The notes beneath the pieces were generated by a model, which ran no database searches, was not told the origin of the DNA, and worked only from the letters and a program-made list of their open reading frames with translations. Shown here piece by piece: positions 35,749 through 45,125 of a DNA stretch of 64,000 nt (its first letter is position 1; each line of letters begins with the position of its first letter). The position numbers were made by a program, and so were the translations under genes. Location of the stretch: positions 124,001-188,000 of the forward strand of contig NZ_QANS01000002.1 in assembly GCF_003052265.1 (NCBI RefSeq), given 5' to 3'. Origin of the DNA: Stenotrophobium rhamnosiphilum (GTDB lineage Bacteria; Pseudomonadota; Gammaproteobacteria; Nevskiales; Nevskiaceae).

Positions 35749-37733
35749 CAGACCACCGCGCTGTTCTTGGCGAAGTTTGCTTCCGCAGCGCGAGTCAAAC
35801 GATAACGACGATCGGTTGCTGCGAGCAGTCCGCCCAATACCATGAATGCGCCACCGAGCCAGACCAAACGCATCATCGGCTTGTAGTACAAGCGCAGCGC
35901 CCAATCGCCGGTGTGTGAAGCGTCTTCAGATAGCGGCTCGCCGAGCGCAACATAGATGTCGCGCAGCGGTGTGTGATCGACAGCAGCTTCGGTCATCATC
36001 TGTTGCGTAGCGCGATACAAACGCTTTTCCGGATGAACGGTCGCAACGACTTCGCCATGATGTTCAATCGTGACCGTGCCGTAATCCGAATCGTAGTTGG
36101 GGCCGACGTGTGGCTCGACACCATCAAAACGGAATTCATAACCGGACAAGTCAATGCTTTGTCCCGGTGATAAACGCACATCTTTTTCGACGCTGTAAGA
36201 ACTAACAAACGTCACGCCCAAGGCCCAAACACCAAGGCCGAAATGCGCAAGTGACATGCCCCATACACCGCGTGGCACGCCTAACAAACCAGCTGACAGA
36301 GTTGTCTTCGCGCGCATGCGGCGCCAGATTTCTTGCGCCGCCGTCACAATCGCCCAGAAGCCAAGGAAGCCACCCGCAATCACAGCAACTGGCGCGTGAC
36401 CGTGAATATAGAGCGGCACAACAATCGCAGCAGCAATCGCAATGATCAGCGGCATACGCAGATGACGAACGATCTCACTCAACTTGGCGCGCTTCCACGG
36501 CACGGTTGCGGCCACACCAACCATCAGCACCAGCGGCGCAAACAACGGAAGGAAAACGGCGTTGAAGTACGGCGGGCCAACAGAAATTTTTCCGAGTGCG
36601 AGTGCATCAACCAACAAGGGATACAAAGTGCCGAGCAATACCGAAGCCGATGCCACGACGAGAAAAACGTTGTTGATCAGCAGCAAACCTTCACGCGAGA
36701 ACAAGGTCATCTCGCCTTCACTAGCCAGCTTGGGTGCGCGCCAAGCGTAGAGCAAGAAAGAAGCGCCGAGAATGATCGTCAAGAATCCAAGAATGAACAC
36801 GCCGCGTGCGGGATCGCTGGCGAAGGCATGCACTGAAACAATGACGCCAGAACGCACGAGGAACGTGCCGAGTAGCGAAAGTCCAAACGCGAGGATTGCC
36901 AACAACACCGTCCACGATTTGAGCAGGCCACGTTTTTCAGTAACTGCAAGCGAGTGAATTAATGCAGTGCCGACTAACCACGGCATGAACGATGCGTTCT
37001 CGACCGGATCCCAAAACCACCAGCCGCCCCAGCCCAGTACGTGATACGCCCACCACGAACCCAGCGTGATGCCGAGCGTCATGAACAGCCATGCCGTCGT
37101 CGTCCACGGACGCGTCCAACGCGCCCATGCGGAATCCAGACGACCTGATACCAATGCAGCAATCGCAAACGCAAACGCCACCGAGAATCCGACGTAACCC
37201 ATGTAGAGCATCGGCGGATGGATGACCATGCCGGGATCTTGCAGCAGCGGATTCAAATCTTTTCCGTCGAGCGGAACCGGGAACAAGCGATCAAACGGAT
37301 TCGATGTCAGCAACATAAACAGCAAGAAGCCAACACTGACCGTGCCCAACACTGCCAAAGCTGTTGCGGTGATATCTGCAGGTAGACGGCGATTGAAGAT
37401 CGATACCGCTAATGTCCAGCCGCCGAGAATTGCGACCCACAGCAGTAATGAACCTTCATGTGCGCCCCAAACCGCGGTGACGCGATACACCATCGGCAGT
37501 TCCAGATTTGAATTAGCGGCAACGTAGGCCACCGAAAAATCTGAATAGACAAAAGACCAGGTGAGGCAGCCGAAGGCGAAGAAAACCAGCAGTGCCTGCG
37601 TTTGCGCAGCAGATGTGGCGACAGCCAGCGCACGCGGATCACGCTTCCACACACCGTAGGCCGGAACAAAAACCTGAATCAGTGCAACACCCAGCGCGAG
37701 AACAAGCGCGAAATGGCCCAACTCAGGAATCAC
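35748..37733 (-). CDS. ccmF: Heme lyase subunit CcmF
   Basis: A 661-residue polytopic protein of about 14-15 membrane segments. The heme-handling WWD domain is clear in WGGWWFWDPVENASFMPWL, with conserved His residues in VWGAHEGSLLLWV and elsewhere. With CcmH and CcmI it attaches heme to apocytochrome c. Overlaps both neighbours. Confidence 0.98.
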   Translation of the reverse strand: MIPELGHFALVLALGVALIQVFVPAYGVWKRDPRALAVATSAAQTQALLVFFAFGCLTWSFVYSDFSVAYVAANSNLELPMVYRVTAVWGAHEGSLLLWVAILGGWTLAVSIFNRRLPADITATALAVLGTVSVGFLLFMLLTSNPFDRLFPVPLDGKDLNPLLQDPGMVIHPPMLYMGYVGFSVAFAFAIAALVSGRLDSAWARWTRPWTTTAWLFMTLGITLGSWWAYHVLGWGGWWFWDPVENASFMPWLVGTALIHSLAVTEKRGLLKSWTVLLAILAFGLSLLGTFLVRSGVIVSVHAFASDPARGVFILGFLTIILGASFLLYAWRAPKLASEGEMTLFSREGLLLINNVFLVVASASVLLGTLYPLLVDALALGKISVGPPYFNAVFLPLFAPLVLMVGVAATVPWKRAKLSEIVRHLRMPLIIAIAAAIVVPLYIHGHAPVAVIAGGFLGFWAIVTAAQEIWRRMRAKTTLSAGLLGVPRGVWGMSLAHFGLGVWALGVTFVSSYSVEKDVRLSPGQSIDLSGYEFRFDGVEPHVGPNYDSDYGTVTIEHHGEVVATVHPEKRLYRATQQMMTEAAVDHTPLRDIYVALGEPLSEDASHTGDWALRLYYKPMMRLVWLGGAFMVLGGLLAATDRRYRLTRAAEANFAKNSAVV

Positions 37734-38203
37734 TTTGCAGCCTCAACTTTGTTTACTGATTTAAATGGCGCGCAAGCGTGTTTGCCGTCTTGTACTTTGA
37801 GTGCATCGGCCACTTGTGGCGGCATGTAATTTTCATCGTGCTTGGCCAGCACTTCGTCAGCCTTGAACGCGCCGTTGGCTTGCATGCTGCCCGTCGCAAC
37901 AATGCCCTGCCCTTCGCGGAACAAGTCAGGAAGAATACCTTCGTAATGCACCGGCAGGCTGTGCACGCAGTCGGCCAAAATGAAATCAACGCTCAAGCCT
38001 TCACCGCGCTTGACGCTGCCACGCTCAACCAAACCGCCGAGACGAAGCTTGGCGCCAACTTTGCTTGTGCCTGCCAGCAAATCAGACGGCGTGTAGAAAT
38101 ACATCATGTTCTTGCGAAACGCGGTAAAGCCCAGTGCCGCGGCGAGGCTCAGGCCCACCAACAGTGCTGCGATTGCCGCCATGCGCTTTTGCCGCTTGGT
38201 CAT
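37730..38203 (-). CDS. ccmE: Heme chaperone CcmE
   Basis: A 157-residue periplasmic OB-fold protein with an N-terminal anchor. The covalent heme-binding His122 and Tyr126 are in LAKHDENYMPP. It carries heme from CcmABCD to CcmF. It overlaps ccmD and ccmF by four bases. Confidence 0.98.
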   Translation of the reverse strand: MTKRQKRMAAIAALLVGLSLAAALGFTAFRKNMMYFYTPSDLLAGTSKVGAKLRLGGLVERGSVKRGEGLSVDFILADCVHSLPVHYEGILPDLFREGQGIVATGSMQANGAFKADEVLAKHDENYMPPQVADALKVQDGKHACAPFKSVNKVEAAK

Positions 38204-38346
38204 TCCGTGGTGCTCAGTTCTTTCAGGATTTCGCGACGGCGTAGTCGCGGTGCGATCAAGTTCCAGGCAAACACCACGGCTGCAAAGCCATAGCTGCCCC
38301 AGACATAGACCGCGTAACCACTCATATTCAGGAAGTCGCTAGACAT
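38200..38346 (-). CDS. ccmD: Heme exporter subunit CcmD
   Basis: A 48-residue protein with one membrane helix (YAVYVWGSYGFAAVVFAWNL) and a basic cytoplasmic tail (APRLRRREILKEL). It assists release of holo-CcmE. The ATG at 38346 overlaps the ccmC end. Confidence 0.95.
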   Translation of the reverse strand: MSSDFLNMSGYAVYVWGSYGFAAVVFAWNLIAPRLRRREILKELSTTE

Positions 38347-39082
38347 TGCTGGACTCCAAACGTTCCTTAACCCAAGCCGTTCCGCGCTCACGCAGCAGCA
38401 ATTCGTTCTGCGTGCGACGCAGCAACACGTAGCCCATAAAGAAATAAACGCCGAGCAGGCAGGCGTACAAAGGCTGCGCCATGTCCGCGTTCATGCTGGG
38501 CTTACCCATCTTCAGAATGGTTGAGCCCTGATGCAGGCTGTTCCACCACTCCACCGAGTAATGAACGATTGGCACGTTGATCACACCGATCAGCGCGAGC
38601 AAACCGCAGGCGCGCGCCGCAGCACGTGGATCTTCGATGGCTTGGTTGAGACCAATCACGCCAGCGTAGAGAAATAACAGAATCAGTTCGGAAGTCAGGC
38701 GCGCGTCCCAAACCCAATAAGCGCCCCACATCGGCTTGCCCCAGAGCATGCCGGTGACCAAAGCCAAAGCGGTGAAGCTCGCGCCAATCGGCGCAGCAGA
38801 AACCAGCACGCACTCCGCCAGCTTGATACGCCAGATCACCGCAACCAACGCGGCGCTCGCCATCAGCATATAAATCGACAGCGAAAGTGCCGCAGCCGGA
38901 ACGTGGATATAGATGATGCGAAAGGCGTCGCTCTGCTGGTAATCAGCTGGGGCGAAGAACAGGCCGCCGACGATGCCATAGGCCAAGAGCCCGGTAGCGG
39001 CGATGCCGAACCAGGGCGCGAAGCGATCCGCGAGGCGGTAAAAAGTCGGCGGCGAAGCCAGCCGATGGAACCAGGTCCACAT
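38339..39082 (-). CDS. ccmC: Heme exporter protein CcmC
   Basis: A 247-residue membrane protein with six membrane segments. The WWD-type motif reads WGAYWVWDARLTSELIL, flanked by conserved His residues (YIHVPAAA, PIVHYSVEWW). It loads heme onto CcmE. Nine bases separate it from ccmB. Confidence 0.97.
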   Translation of the reverse strand: MWTWFHRLASPPTFYRLADRFAPWFGIAATGLLAYGIVGGLFFAPADYQQSDAFRIIYIHVPAAALSLSIYMLMASAALVAVIWRIKLAECVLVSAAPIGASFTALALVTGMLWGKPMWGAYWVWDARLTSELILLFLYAGVIGLNQAIEDPRAAARACGLLALIGVINVPIVHYSVEWWNSLHQGSTILKMGKPSMNADMAQPLYACLLGVYFFMGYVLLRRTQNELLLRERGTAWVKERLESSNV

Positions 39083-39091
39083 AGTGGTGTG

Positions 39092-39760
39092 CTACTCGAA
39101 TGCGTTGCGAAGCGCCGCGGCGGTAGCCCAAGGCAATAAGGTCAGCCCAAGCACCAAAATCGCGGCGAGAAAGTATAACGGAGCAGCGCCATCGAGGCCG
39201 CTTTGCGCGACACGCGCAGCACCCGCTCCAAAGATCACGACGGGCGTCACCAGCGGCAGCACCAGCAAGGGCAACAGAACGCCTGCTCGTGGCAATCCGA
39301 CCGTCAGGGCGCTGGCAAAACCGCCAATCAGCGTTAACACCGGCGTGCCGAGCGCCAAACCCGCGACCAAGGCCGGAATCGCTGCGCTCGAAAAGCCCAA
39401 TGCGGACGACAACGGTGCTGCCAGCAAGGCCAGAGGCAAACCGGTCAACAACCAGTGCGCTAATAGCTTGGCCGCAACAACTAAAGTTACCGGCTGCGTG
39501 CCGAGAAAAATTTGCTCCAGCGTGCCGTCTTCAAAATCGGCGCGGAACAGGCGCTCCAAAGTCAGCAGTGCGGCCAGCAAAGCGCCGACCCAAAGAATAG
39601 CGGGCGCGAATTCGGCGAGCTTCGGATCATTCGGCGTAGCGCCCAAACCAAATAGCGTCACCACGATCACATAGAAGAACAGCGGCATCAGCCACTCTGT
39701 CTTGGCGGTGGCGGCCAAGCGCAGTTCACGGCGCAGCACGGCGGCGAAGATCTGGATCAT
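39092..39760 (-). CDS. ccmB: Heme exporter protein CcmB
   Basis: A 222-residue ABC permease with six membrane segments. Characteristic stretches include RLFRADFEDGTLEQIFL and the C-terminal LPLLVLPLVTPVVIFG. It partners CcmA and overlaps its gene by four bases. Confidence 0.96.
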   Translation of the reverse strand: MIQIFAAVLRRELRLAATAKTEWLMPLFFYVIVVTLFGLGATPNDPKLAEFAPAILWVGALLAALLTLERLFRADFEDGTLEQIFLGTQPVTLVVAAKLLAHWLLTGLPLALLAAPLSSALGFSSAAIPALVAGLALGTPVLTLIGGFASALTVGLPRAGVLLPLLVLPLVTPVVIFGAGAARVAQSGLDGAAPLYFLAAILVLGLTLLPWATAAALRNAFE

Positions 39761-40344
39761 GAGAGTTGCAACTCGCGTACACCGGGCACGCCAGCCGGCA
39801 GCGGCTGGTGACTGGTGATGATGGCCGCACCGCCTTTATCGAGATGCGCTTTCAAAAGGCTGGCGAACAGCTCCAGACCTTGCGCGTCGAGACCATCCAA
39901 TGGTTCATCGAGCAGCCAGAGTGGCCGCTGATCCAACAATAAACGCGCCAAAGCACTACGGCGCTTTTGACCAGCAGATAGCGTACGGCAAGCACGATGA
40001 CGAACTTTAGCGACGCCAAGCTGTTCGAGCACCGGCACCAAACCGCCAGCCGCTCGACCATTAAGGCCACACCAGAATTCCAGATTTTCGATGGGAGTCA
40101 GCGCTAGATTGAGCGCGTTTTTGTGGCCCAGCCAATGCAGCCGACCACCTTCTGGCTGTGGCGTGATCGTGCCCTCAACTGGCGAACGCAAGCCGCTTAA
40201 CACTTCTAGCAAAGAGGTCTTTCCCACGCCGTTGCTGCCACGCAGGTGCAACACCTCACCCGCCGCGAGCGTAAAGCTCAGATCGCTGACCAGCGGGCGA
40301 CTGCCACGTGCAACGGTCAGGGCTTTGACTTCGAGAATGGCCAC
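39757..40344 (-). CDS. ccmA: Heme exporter ATP-binding protein CcmA
   Basis: A 195-residue ABC ATPase, slightly shorter than typical (about 205). Walker A is GSNGVGKTSLL, the signature is LSAGQKRRSALARLL, Walker B is LWLLDEPLDGLD, and an H-loop Ser-His-Gln is ITSHQPL. First gene of the operon ccmABCDEFGHI; it is divergent from folD across about 100 bases. Confidence 0.96.
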   Translation of the reverse strand: MAILEVKALTVARGSRPLVSDLSFTLAAGEVLHLRGSNGVGKTSLLEVLSGLRSPVEGTITPQPEGGRLHWLGHKNALNLALTPIENLEFWCGLNGRAAGGLVPVLEQLGVAKVRHRACRTLSAGQKRRSALARLLLDQRPLWLLDEPLDGLDAQGLELFASLLKAHLDKGGAAIITSHQPLPAGVPGVRELQLS

Positions 40345-40446
40345 AGGGAACGGGATTTAAGTGATTTTTATAAATAAGGGCGCGTAGTTTAGCGCGTGCC
40401 TATAAAATACCGGCAGTTTCCAGCCAGTTTTCTCAAAGGCAATCTC

Positions 40447-41298
40447 TTGACCGCACAATTGATTGACGGCAAAGCCGTCGCCGCACAAGTCCACGCGCGT
40501 ACGCGCGCTGCCGTTGCCGCACGCCTCGCCTCTGGGCGCCGCGCGCCAGCATTGGCCACGGTCCTCGTCGGCACCGACCCGGCTTCTGAGGTTTATGTGC
40601 GCAACAAGCGCCTCGCCTGTAATGACTTGGGCATCACGTCTCTGCCCATTCATTTTGAGGCAGACATCAGCCAAGCCGCGCTGCTGGCCGAAATTGACCG
40701 CCTCAATGCCGATCCGAGCGTTGACGGCATTCTCGTGCAGATGCCTTTGCCTTCGCACATTGATTCAACGTTGGTGATTGAAAGCATTCTCCCAACAAAA
40801 GACGTCGACGGCTTCCATCCTTACAACCTCGGCCGCCTTGCTCAACGTATGCCAGCGCTGCGTCCTTGCACGCCGTTTGGTGTGATCGAACTGCTCAAGT
40901 CAGTTAACGAGCCCTTTAAAGGTCGCACTGCAGTTGTCGTTGGCGCCAGCAATCATGTGGGTCGTCCAATGATGTTGGAGCTGATGCTCGCCGGCGCCAC
41001 CGCAACTTGCTGCCATCGCTTCACGGCCAATGTTCCAGCAGAAGTCGCACGTGCTGACATTGTGGTCGTTGCCATTGGCAAACCCGGTTTCGTTAAAGGC
41101 GAATGGATTCGTCCCGGCGCGACCGTCATCGACATCGGCATCAATCGTTTGCCGAACGGAAAACTCTGTGGCGACGTTGAATTTGAAGCGGCCGCTGAGC
41201 GCGCCAGTTTCATCACGCCAGTGCCAGGCGGCGTTGGCCCGATGACGGTTGCGATGCTGATGCACAACACATTGTTGGCTGCTGAAAACCACGGCTGA
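40447..41298 (+). CDS. folD: Methylenetetrahydrofolate dehydrogenase/cyclohydrolase FolD (probable TTG start)
   Basis: A bifunctional folate enzyme. Signatures: [14 protein letters not shown], then [13 protein letters not shown], then [13 protein letters not shown] and [18 protein letters not shown]. The TTG at 40447 preceded by AAAGG gives a 283-residue protein beginning [12 protein letters not shown], matching the family. The ATG at 40396 would add 17 residues not expected in FolD. The gene diverges from the ccm operon. Confidence 0.95.
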   Translation: MTAQLIDGKAVAAQVHARTRAAVAARLASGRRAPALATVLVGTDPASEVYVRNKRLACNDLGITSLPIHFEADISQAALLAEIDRLNADPSVDGILVQMPLPSHIDSTLVIESILPTKDVDGFHPYNLGRLAQRMPALRPCTPFGVIELLKSVNEPFKGRTAVVVGASNHVGRPMMLELMLAGATATCCHRFTANVPAEVARADIVVVAIGKPGFVKGEWIRPGATVIDIGINRLPNGKLCGDVEFEAAAERASFITPVPGGVGPMTVAMLMHNTLLAAENHG

Positions 41299-41391
41299 GA
41301 TCGCAAAGCACGGTTGCTAAGCGCTTGAGCGGTTTGCGCCCATGAACTGTCGTCAGCCCTGATAAGCTGCCGACAAAATCGGAGATCGCTC

Positions 41392-41991
41392 ATGCTCACG
41401 CTTTATCACGCTACTCAGTCTCGTTCGACGCGTTTCCTGTGGCTGCTTGAAGAACTCGGCGCCGATTACAAAATCATCTACTCCAGCATTACGCGACAAG
41501 ACGGCAGCAGCGGACCGGATGATGGCAATCCGCATCCGGATAAAAAAGTGCCTGCGTTGGTGCACGACGGCGCACTGATTACCGAATCCTCGGCGATCGC
41601 CTTATATCTGACGGATCTGTTTCCCAAAGCCGGTATCGGCCCACAAGTGGGCGATCCGCAGCGCGGCGCTTACTTGAGTTGGCTGGCGTATTACAGCGGC
41701 GTGATTGAGCCGGTGGTGAACTTCCAGTTCGCAGGTCTTGGTGATAACGCAGTGTTACGCCGCACATTTCGTGGCGCTGCTGAAATGCATGAACGCTTGG
41801 TCACCGCCTTGGAAAAAGGCCCTTATCTGCTTGGCGACAAATTTTCTGCCGCCGATATTCTGCTCGCCAGCCTCGGTGCTTTTGCGCGCCAGACTTTACC
41901 GGCCGGTGAGCCAGTCGATTCTTATTTGAATCGCTGCGCTGATCGTCCTGCACGCACAGCCGGTTTAGCGAAAGACGCGCCGCCAAAGTAA
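41392..41991 (+). CDS. Glutathione S-transferase family protein
   Basis: A 199-residue protein with an N-terminal thioredoxin-like domain (LTLYHATQSRSTRFLWLLEELG) and the GSH-binding VPALVHDGALITESSAIALYL, then a helical C domain (YLLGDKFSAADILLAS). The N-terminal Ser of SRST may activate glutathione. GGAG lies seven bases before the ATG. Function unknown; it converges with the CoA ligase gene. Confidence 0.88.
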   Translation: MLTLYHATQSRSTRFLWLLEELGADYKIIYSSITRQDGSSGPDDGNPHPDKKVPALVHDGALITESSAIALYLTDLFPKAGIGPQVGDPQRGAYLSWLAYYSGVIEPVVNFQFAGLGDNAVLRRTFRGAAEMHERLVTALEKGPYLLGDKFSAADILLASLGAFARQTLPAGEPVDSYLNRCADRPARTAGLAKDAPPK

Positions 41992-42016
41992 AAACTAGCG
42001 GCGCGTAACCTTCGGC

Positions 42017-43675
42017 TTATTCTTGCCAGATCACTGGCTGTCGGTGCTTATACCAAGCCTCGAGAAACGGCCCGTATGCCGCTTCAACAACATTGCGCTT
42101 GATCTTCAGCGTCGGCGTGATGAAGCCGTTTTCGACAGTCCAGTTGTCTTTCACGACAACGAGAAAATCGAGTTGCTCGTGTGGATCAAGCGTGGCATTA
42201 ACAGTCTCAAGCTGCGCTTTTAACTGTGCGGTCAACGATGCGCGATCTTGCTTGGCCGCATCAGGCGCCAACATCACCAATGCGCAAGGCTGACCATAGT
42301 TAGCGCCTGCAACACACAGCGCTTCAATTGCTGAAAGCGCACTGAGCTTGCTCTCAATTGGCGCTGGCGCAACGTATTTCCCTTTGGAGGTTTTGAAAAT
42401 TTCTTTGGCGCGGCCAGTGATACGCAAGCGCCCTGCTTCATCAAATGCGCCGAGGTCGCCGGTTTTCAACCAGCCATCTTCACTCAACACTTCGCGAGTT
42501 TTTTCTGGCTCGCGAAAATAGCCGAGCATATTGCTGGGGCTACGCACCAACACTTCGCCAATTTCACTGAGCTTGCACTCAACGCCGGGCCAAGGTTTGC
42601 CGACATAACCAACGCGACCTTCACCCGGCATAGAACCATGCGACATGCCGAAGTTTTCTGTCATGCCATAGGCCTCCAACAATTCGAGGCCCAACGATCG
42701 ATACCAGTTAATTAATGATGGCGGCATCGGTGCCGCACCGCCCATCGCAAAGCGCGTGTGTTCAAAGCCAACTGCTTTGAGAATTTTCTTTTTGAACACG
42801 CCTCCGAGCAAAGGCAAACTGAAAAGAAAATCCAACCGCTTCTTTGGCATCTTGGCAAAAACGCCCTGCTGAAACTTGGTCCACAAGCGTGGCACCGTCG
42901 CAAACACCGTGGGCTTTGCTGAACGAAGATCGCGCGCAAAAGTATCCAGCGATTCCGCAAAGAAAATACGGAAGCCGCAATAGAACGAACCTGCCTCAAT
43001 CGCCCAACGCTCCGCCACATGCGACAGCGGTAAATGCGAAAGCATGCGTTCGTTGGGTGTGATGTCGAAACTATCGGCGACGGTCGAGGCAGCAACAGAA
43101 AATGTGTTGAAACTATGCATCACACCTTTAGGCATTCCCGTGGTGCCAGAGGTGTAGATAATCGTTGCGAGTTCATCCGCTGCGCGCGTAGGATTGCCTT
43201 CAATCGGCGCCGTCTTTTTAACGATGTCATCCCAAGTCGCGTAATCGTTTTTAGGTGACGCCGGAAAAGAAATGCAGTGAACAGAGTCAGGCACGCCGGA
43301 TTTCATTTGCGGCCATTCGTCCAGCTTGCCGATGAAACAAGCCTTAGCCTCTGAATGATCCAACACCTGTCGCACACTTTCTGCTGTGAGCGTTGGATAA
43401 AGCGGAACGCTGACATAACCCGCCATCCAGATTGCAAGATCAGACATGATCCACCACGCGCAATTCTTAGAGAGAATGCCAATGCGTGTTCCCGGCTCCC
43501 AACCTTTTGCCTTGAGATACGCAGCCATGCGACGCGCTTCGCCAACAGCCTGTGCCCAGGTGTAGTCACGAACGGCACCGCCTTCCATTGGCTGCGTCAG
43601 ATAAACGTCATGCGCACGTTCATGTTCCCATTGATACACGCGCTGCAAAGGCAGACTCTGTTCTTTCGACACCAT
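42017..43675 (-). CDS. AMP-dependent acyl-CoA synthetase (long-chain type)
   Basis: A 552-residue adenylate-forming enzyme. The P-loop motif is TIIYTSGTTGMPKGVMHS, the adenine-binding A5 motif is EAYGMTENFG, the A7-A8 region is TGDLGAFDEAGRLRITGRAKE and the catalytic Lys region follows (FKTSKGKYVAPAPIE). It activates a carboxylic acid to its CoA ester. It is divergent from an acyl-CoA dehydrogenase across 115 bases with two palindromes, suggesting joint control of an acyl-CoA pathway. Confidence 0.92.
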   Translation of the reverse strand: MVSKEQSLPLQRVYQWEHERAHDVYLTQPMEGGAVRDYTWAQAVGEARRMAAYLKAKGWEPGTRIGILSKNCAWWIMSDLAIWMAGYVSVPLYPTLTAESVRQVLDHSEAKACFIGKLDEWPQMKSGVPDSVHCISFPASPKNDYATWDDIVKKTAPIEGNPTRAADELATIIYTSGTTGMPKGVMHSFNTFSVAASTVADSFDITPNERMLSHLPLSHVAERWAIEAGSFYCGFRIFFAESLDTFARDLRSAKPTVFATVPRLWTKFQQGVFAKMPKKRLDFLFSLPLLGGVFKKKILKAVGFEHTRFAMGGAAPMPPSLINWYRSLGLELLEAYGMTENFGMSHGSMPGEGRVGYVGKPWPGVECKLSEIGEVLVRSPSNMLGYFREPEKTREVLSEDGWLKTGDLGAFDEAGRLRITGRAKEIFKTSKGKYVAPAPIESKLSALSAIEALCVAGANYGQPCALVMLAPDAAKQDRASLTAQLKAQLETVNATLDPHEQLDFLVVVKDNWTVENGFITPTLKIKRNVVEAAYGPFLEAWYKHRQPVIWQE

Positions 43676-43758
43676 AAAGCCGCTCTCCTCTGGTAATTAT
43701 TTTTACTATGAACATATTGCTTGCAGTGATCGTAAGCGAGGGGATATGTTCCGACCTC

Positions 43759-43787
43759 GATGAATTCATCTCAAGATTACGGTAATC
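43759..43787. promoter_or_regulatory. Paired palindromes between CoA ligase and acyl-CoA dehydrogenase genes
   Basis: GATGAATTCATC (43759-43770) is a perfect 12-bp palindrome; five bases later (four-base gap) comes GATTAC-G-GTAATC (43775-43787), ending three bases before the dehydrogenase ATG. Either could be an operator for the divergent genes. No regulator is encoded next to them. Confidence 0.4.
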
Positions 43788-43790
43788 ATA

Positions 43791-44936
43791 ATGACTACAA
43801 AAAGCCCGTTCTACACCGAAGAGCACGAAGCATTTCGCACACAGGTTCGACGTTTTGTTGATCGTGAGTGTGCACCTTTCATTGACCAGTGGGAAAGCGC
43901 AGAAGAATTGCCGCGTGAACTACATAAGAAAGCTGCAGAAGCTGGCTTACTACAAGTTGGATTTCCCGAGGAATACGGCGGCACTGATGGCGCAGATTTG
44001 TTCTACGGCATTGTGCTTACCGAAGAACTTGCGCGCGCTGGCAGCGGTGGTTTGATTGCGAGCTTGATGTCACACGGCATCGGCACGCCGCCGATCATTC
44101 ACACCGGCACGCACGAACAGAAATTGAAATTTGCATCGCCTGTTATTGCTGGCGACAAAATCGCAGCGCTCGCGATCACAGAACCTAGTGGTGGCTCAGA
44201 CGTTGCCAATCTCAAAACGCGTGCTGTGCGCGATGGCGATCACTACGTCATCAATGGCTCAAAAACATTTATCACTTCAGGCATGCGTGCCGATTACATC
44301 ACCACTGCCGTACGTACAGGTGGCGATGGCATGGGCGGTGTATCGCTCGTGGTGATTGAAGCGGGCACGCCCGGCTTTACGCGTACGCCGCTGCAGAAAA
44401 TGGGTTGGTGGTGTTCAGATACGGCAACACTGTATTTCGATAACTGTCGCGTACCTGTTGCGAATCGCATTGGCCCAGAGAATGCAGGCTTCATGGCGAT
44501 CATGATGAATTTCAATAACGAACGCATCATGCTTGCTGCGCAGGCTTATGCCTTCGCAAAAGTTTGTTACGAGGAATCACTTGCCTACGCACGTGAACGC
44601 ACAACCTTCGGTAAACCACTTATTCGCAATCAAGTTATTCGCCACAAATTGATCGACATGCAAACACGCGTCGAAGCGATTAAAGCCAATCTTGATCTCA
44701 TGACTTGGCGTGTGACGCAAAAGCAAATGCCGATTGCAGAAGTTTGCATGCTGAAGAATTTTGCAACGACAAATCTTGAATATGTTGCGAATGAAGCAAT
44801 GCAAATTTTTGGTGGCGCGGGCTATTTGCGCGGGAGCAAAGTGGATCGCATCTATCGAGAAACAAAAGTCCTGACGATTGGCGGCGGCTCGCAAGAAATC
44901 ATGAAGGACTTAGCCGCACGCCAGCTTGGTTATTAA
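43791..44936 (+). CDS. Acyl-CoA dehydrogenase
   Basis: A 381-residue FAD enzyme. FAD/substrate-binding motif LAITEPSGGSDVANLKT, the second motif GWWCSDTATLYFDNCRVP, and the C-terminal YRETKVLTIGGGSQEIMKDL with the likely catalytic Glu. It oxidises acyl-CoA to enoyl-CoA, passing electrons to ETF. It is divergent from the CoA ligase. Confidence 0.94.
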   Translation: MTTKSPFYTEEHEAFRTQVRRFVDRECAPFIDQWESAEELPRELHKKAAEAGLLQVGFPEEYGGTDGADLFYGIVLTEELARAGSGGLIASLMSHGIGTPPIIHTGTHEQKLKFASPVIAGDKIAALAITEPSGGSDVANLKTRAVRDGDHYVINGSKTFITSGMRADYITTAVRTGGDGMGGVSLVVIEAGTPGFTRTPLQKMGWWCSDTATLYFDNCRVPVANRIGPENAGFMAIMMNFNNERIMLAAQAYAFAKVCYEESLAYARERTTFGKPLIRNQVIRHKLIDMQTRVEAIKANLDLMTWRVTQKQMPIAEVCMLKNFATTNLEYVANEAMQIFGGAGYLRGSKVDRIYRETKVLTIGGGSQEIMKDLAARQLGY

Positions 44937-45033
44937 TGCCCAGTAAGCAATCGTTTGCTCAAAGCTCGGTTATTTACATTAAAACTCTTTTCTTAAGTAC
45001 TGATTAATAAGAAAAAATACGTAAAGAATGTGT

Positions 45034-45063
45034 TTGCAGAATTGATCGAGCCAGTGTTACTAT
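45034..45063 (+). promoter_or_regulatory. Putative sigma70 promoter of the first OmpA-type gene
   Basis: TTGCAG (45034-45039) and TACTAT (45058-45063) with 18-base spacing lie about 60 bases before the start codon. Confidence 0.45.
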
Positions 45064-45090
45064 CGAACTTAATAAAAATAACAAGCTTAA

Positions 45091-45104
45091 TTACTAATTA
45101 GTAA
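45091..45104. promoter_or_regulatory. Perfect 14-bp palindrome in the leader of the first OmpA-type gene
   Basis: TTACTAATTAGTAA is a perfect palindrome located between the putative promoter and the ribosome-binding site (GGGGA). It may be an operator or a leader hairpin. Confidence 0.35.
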
Positions 45105-45125
45105 CGCGTCGCACTGGGGATACAC

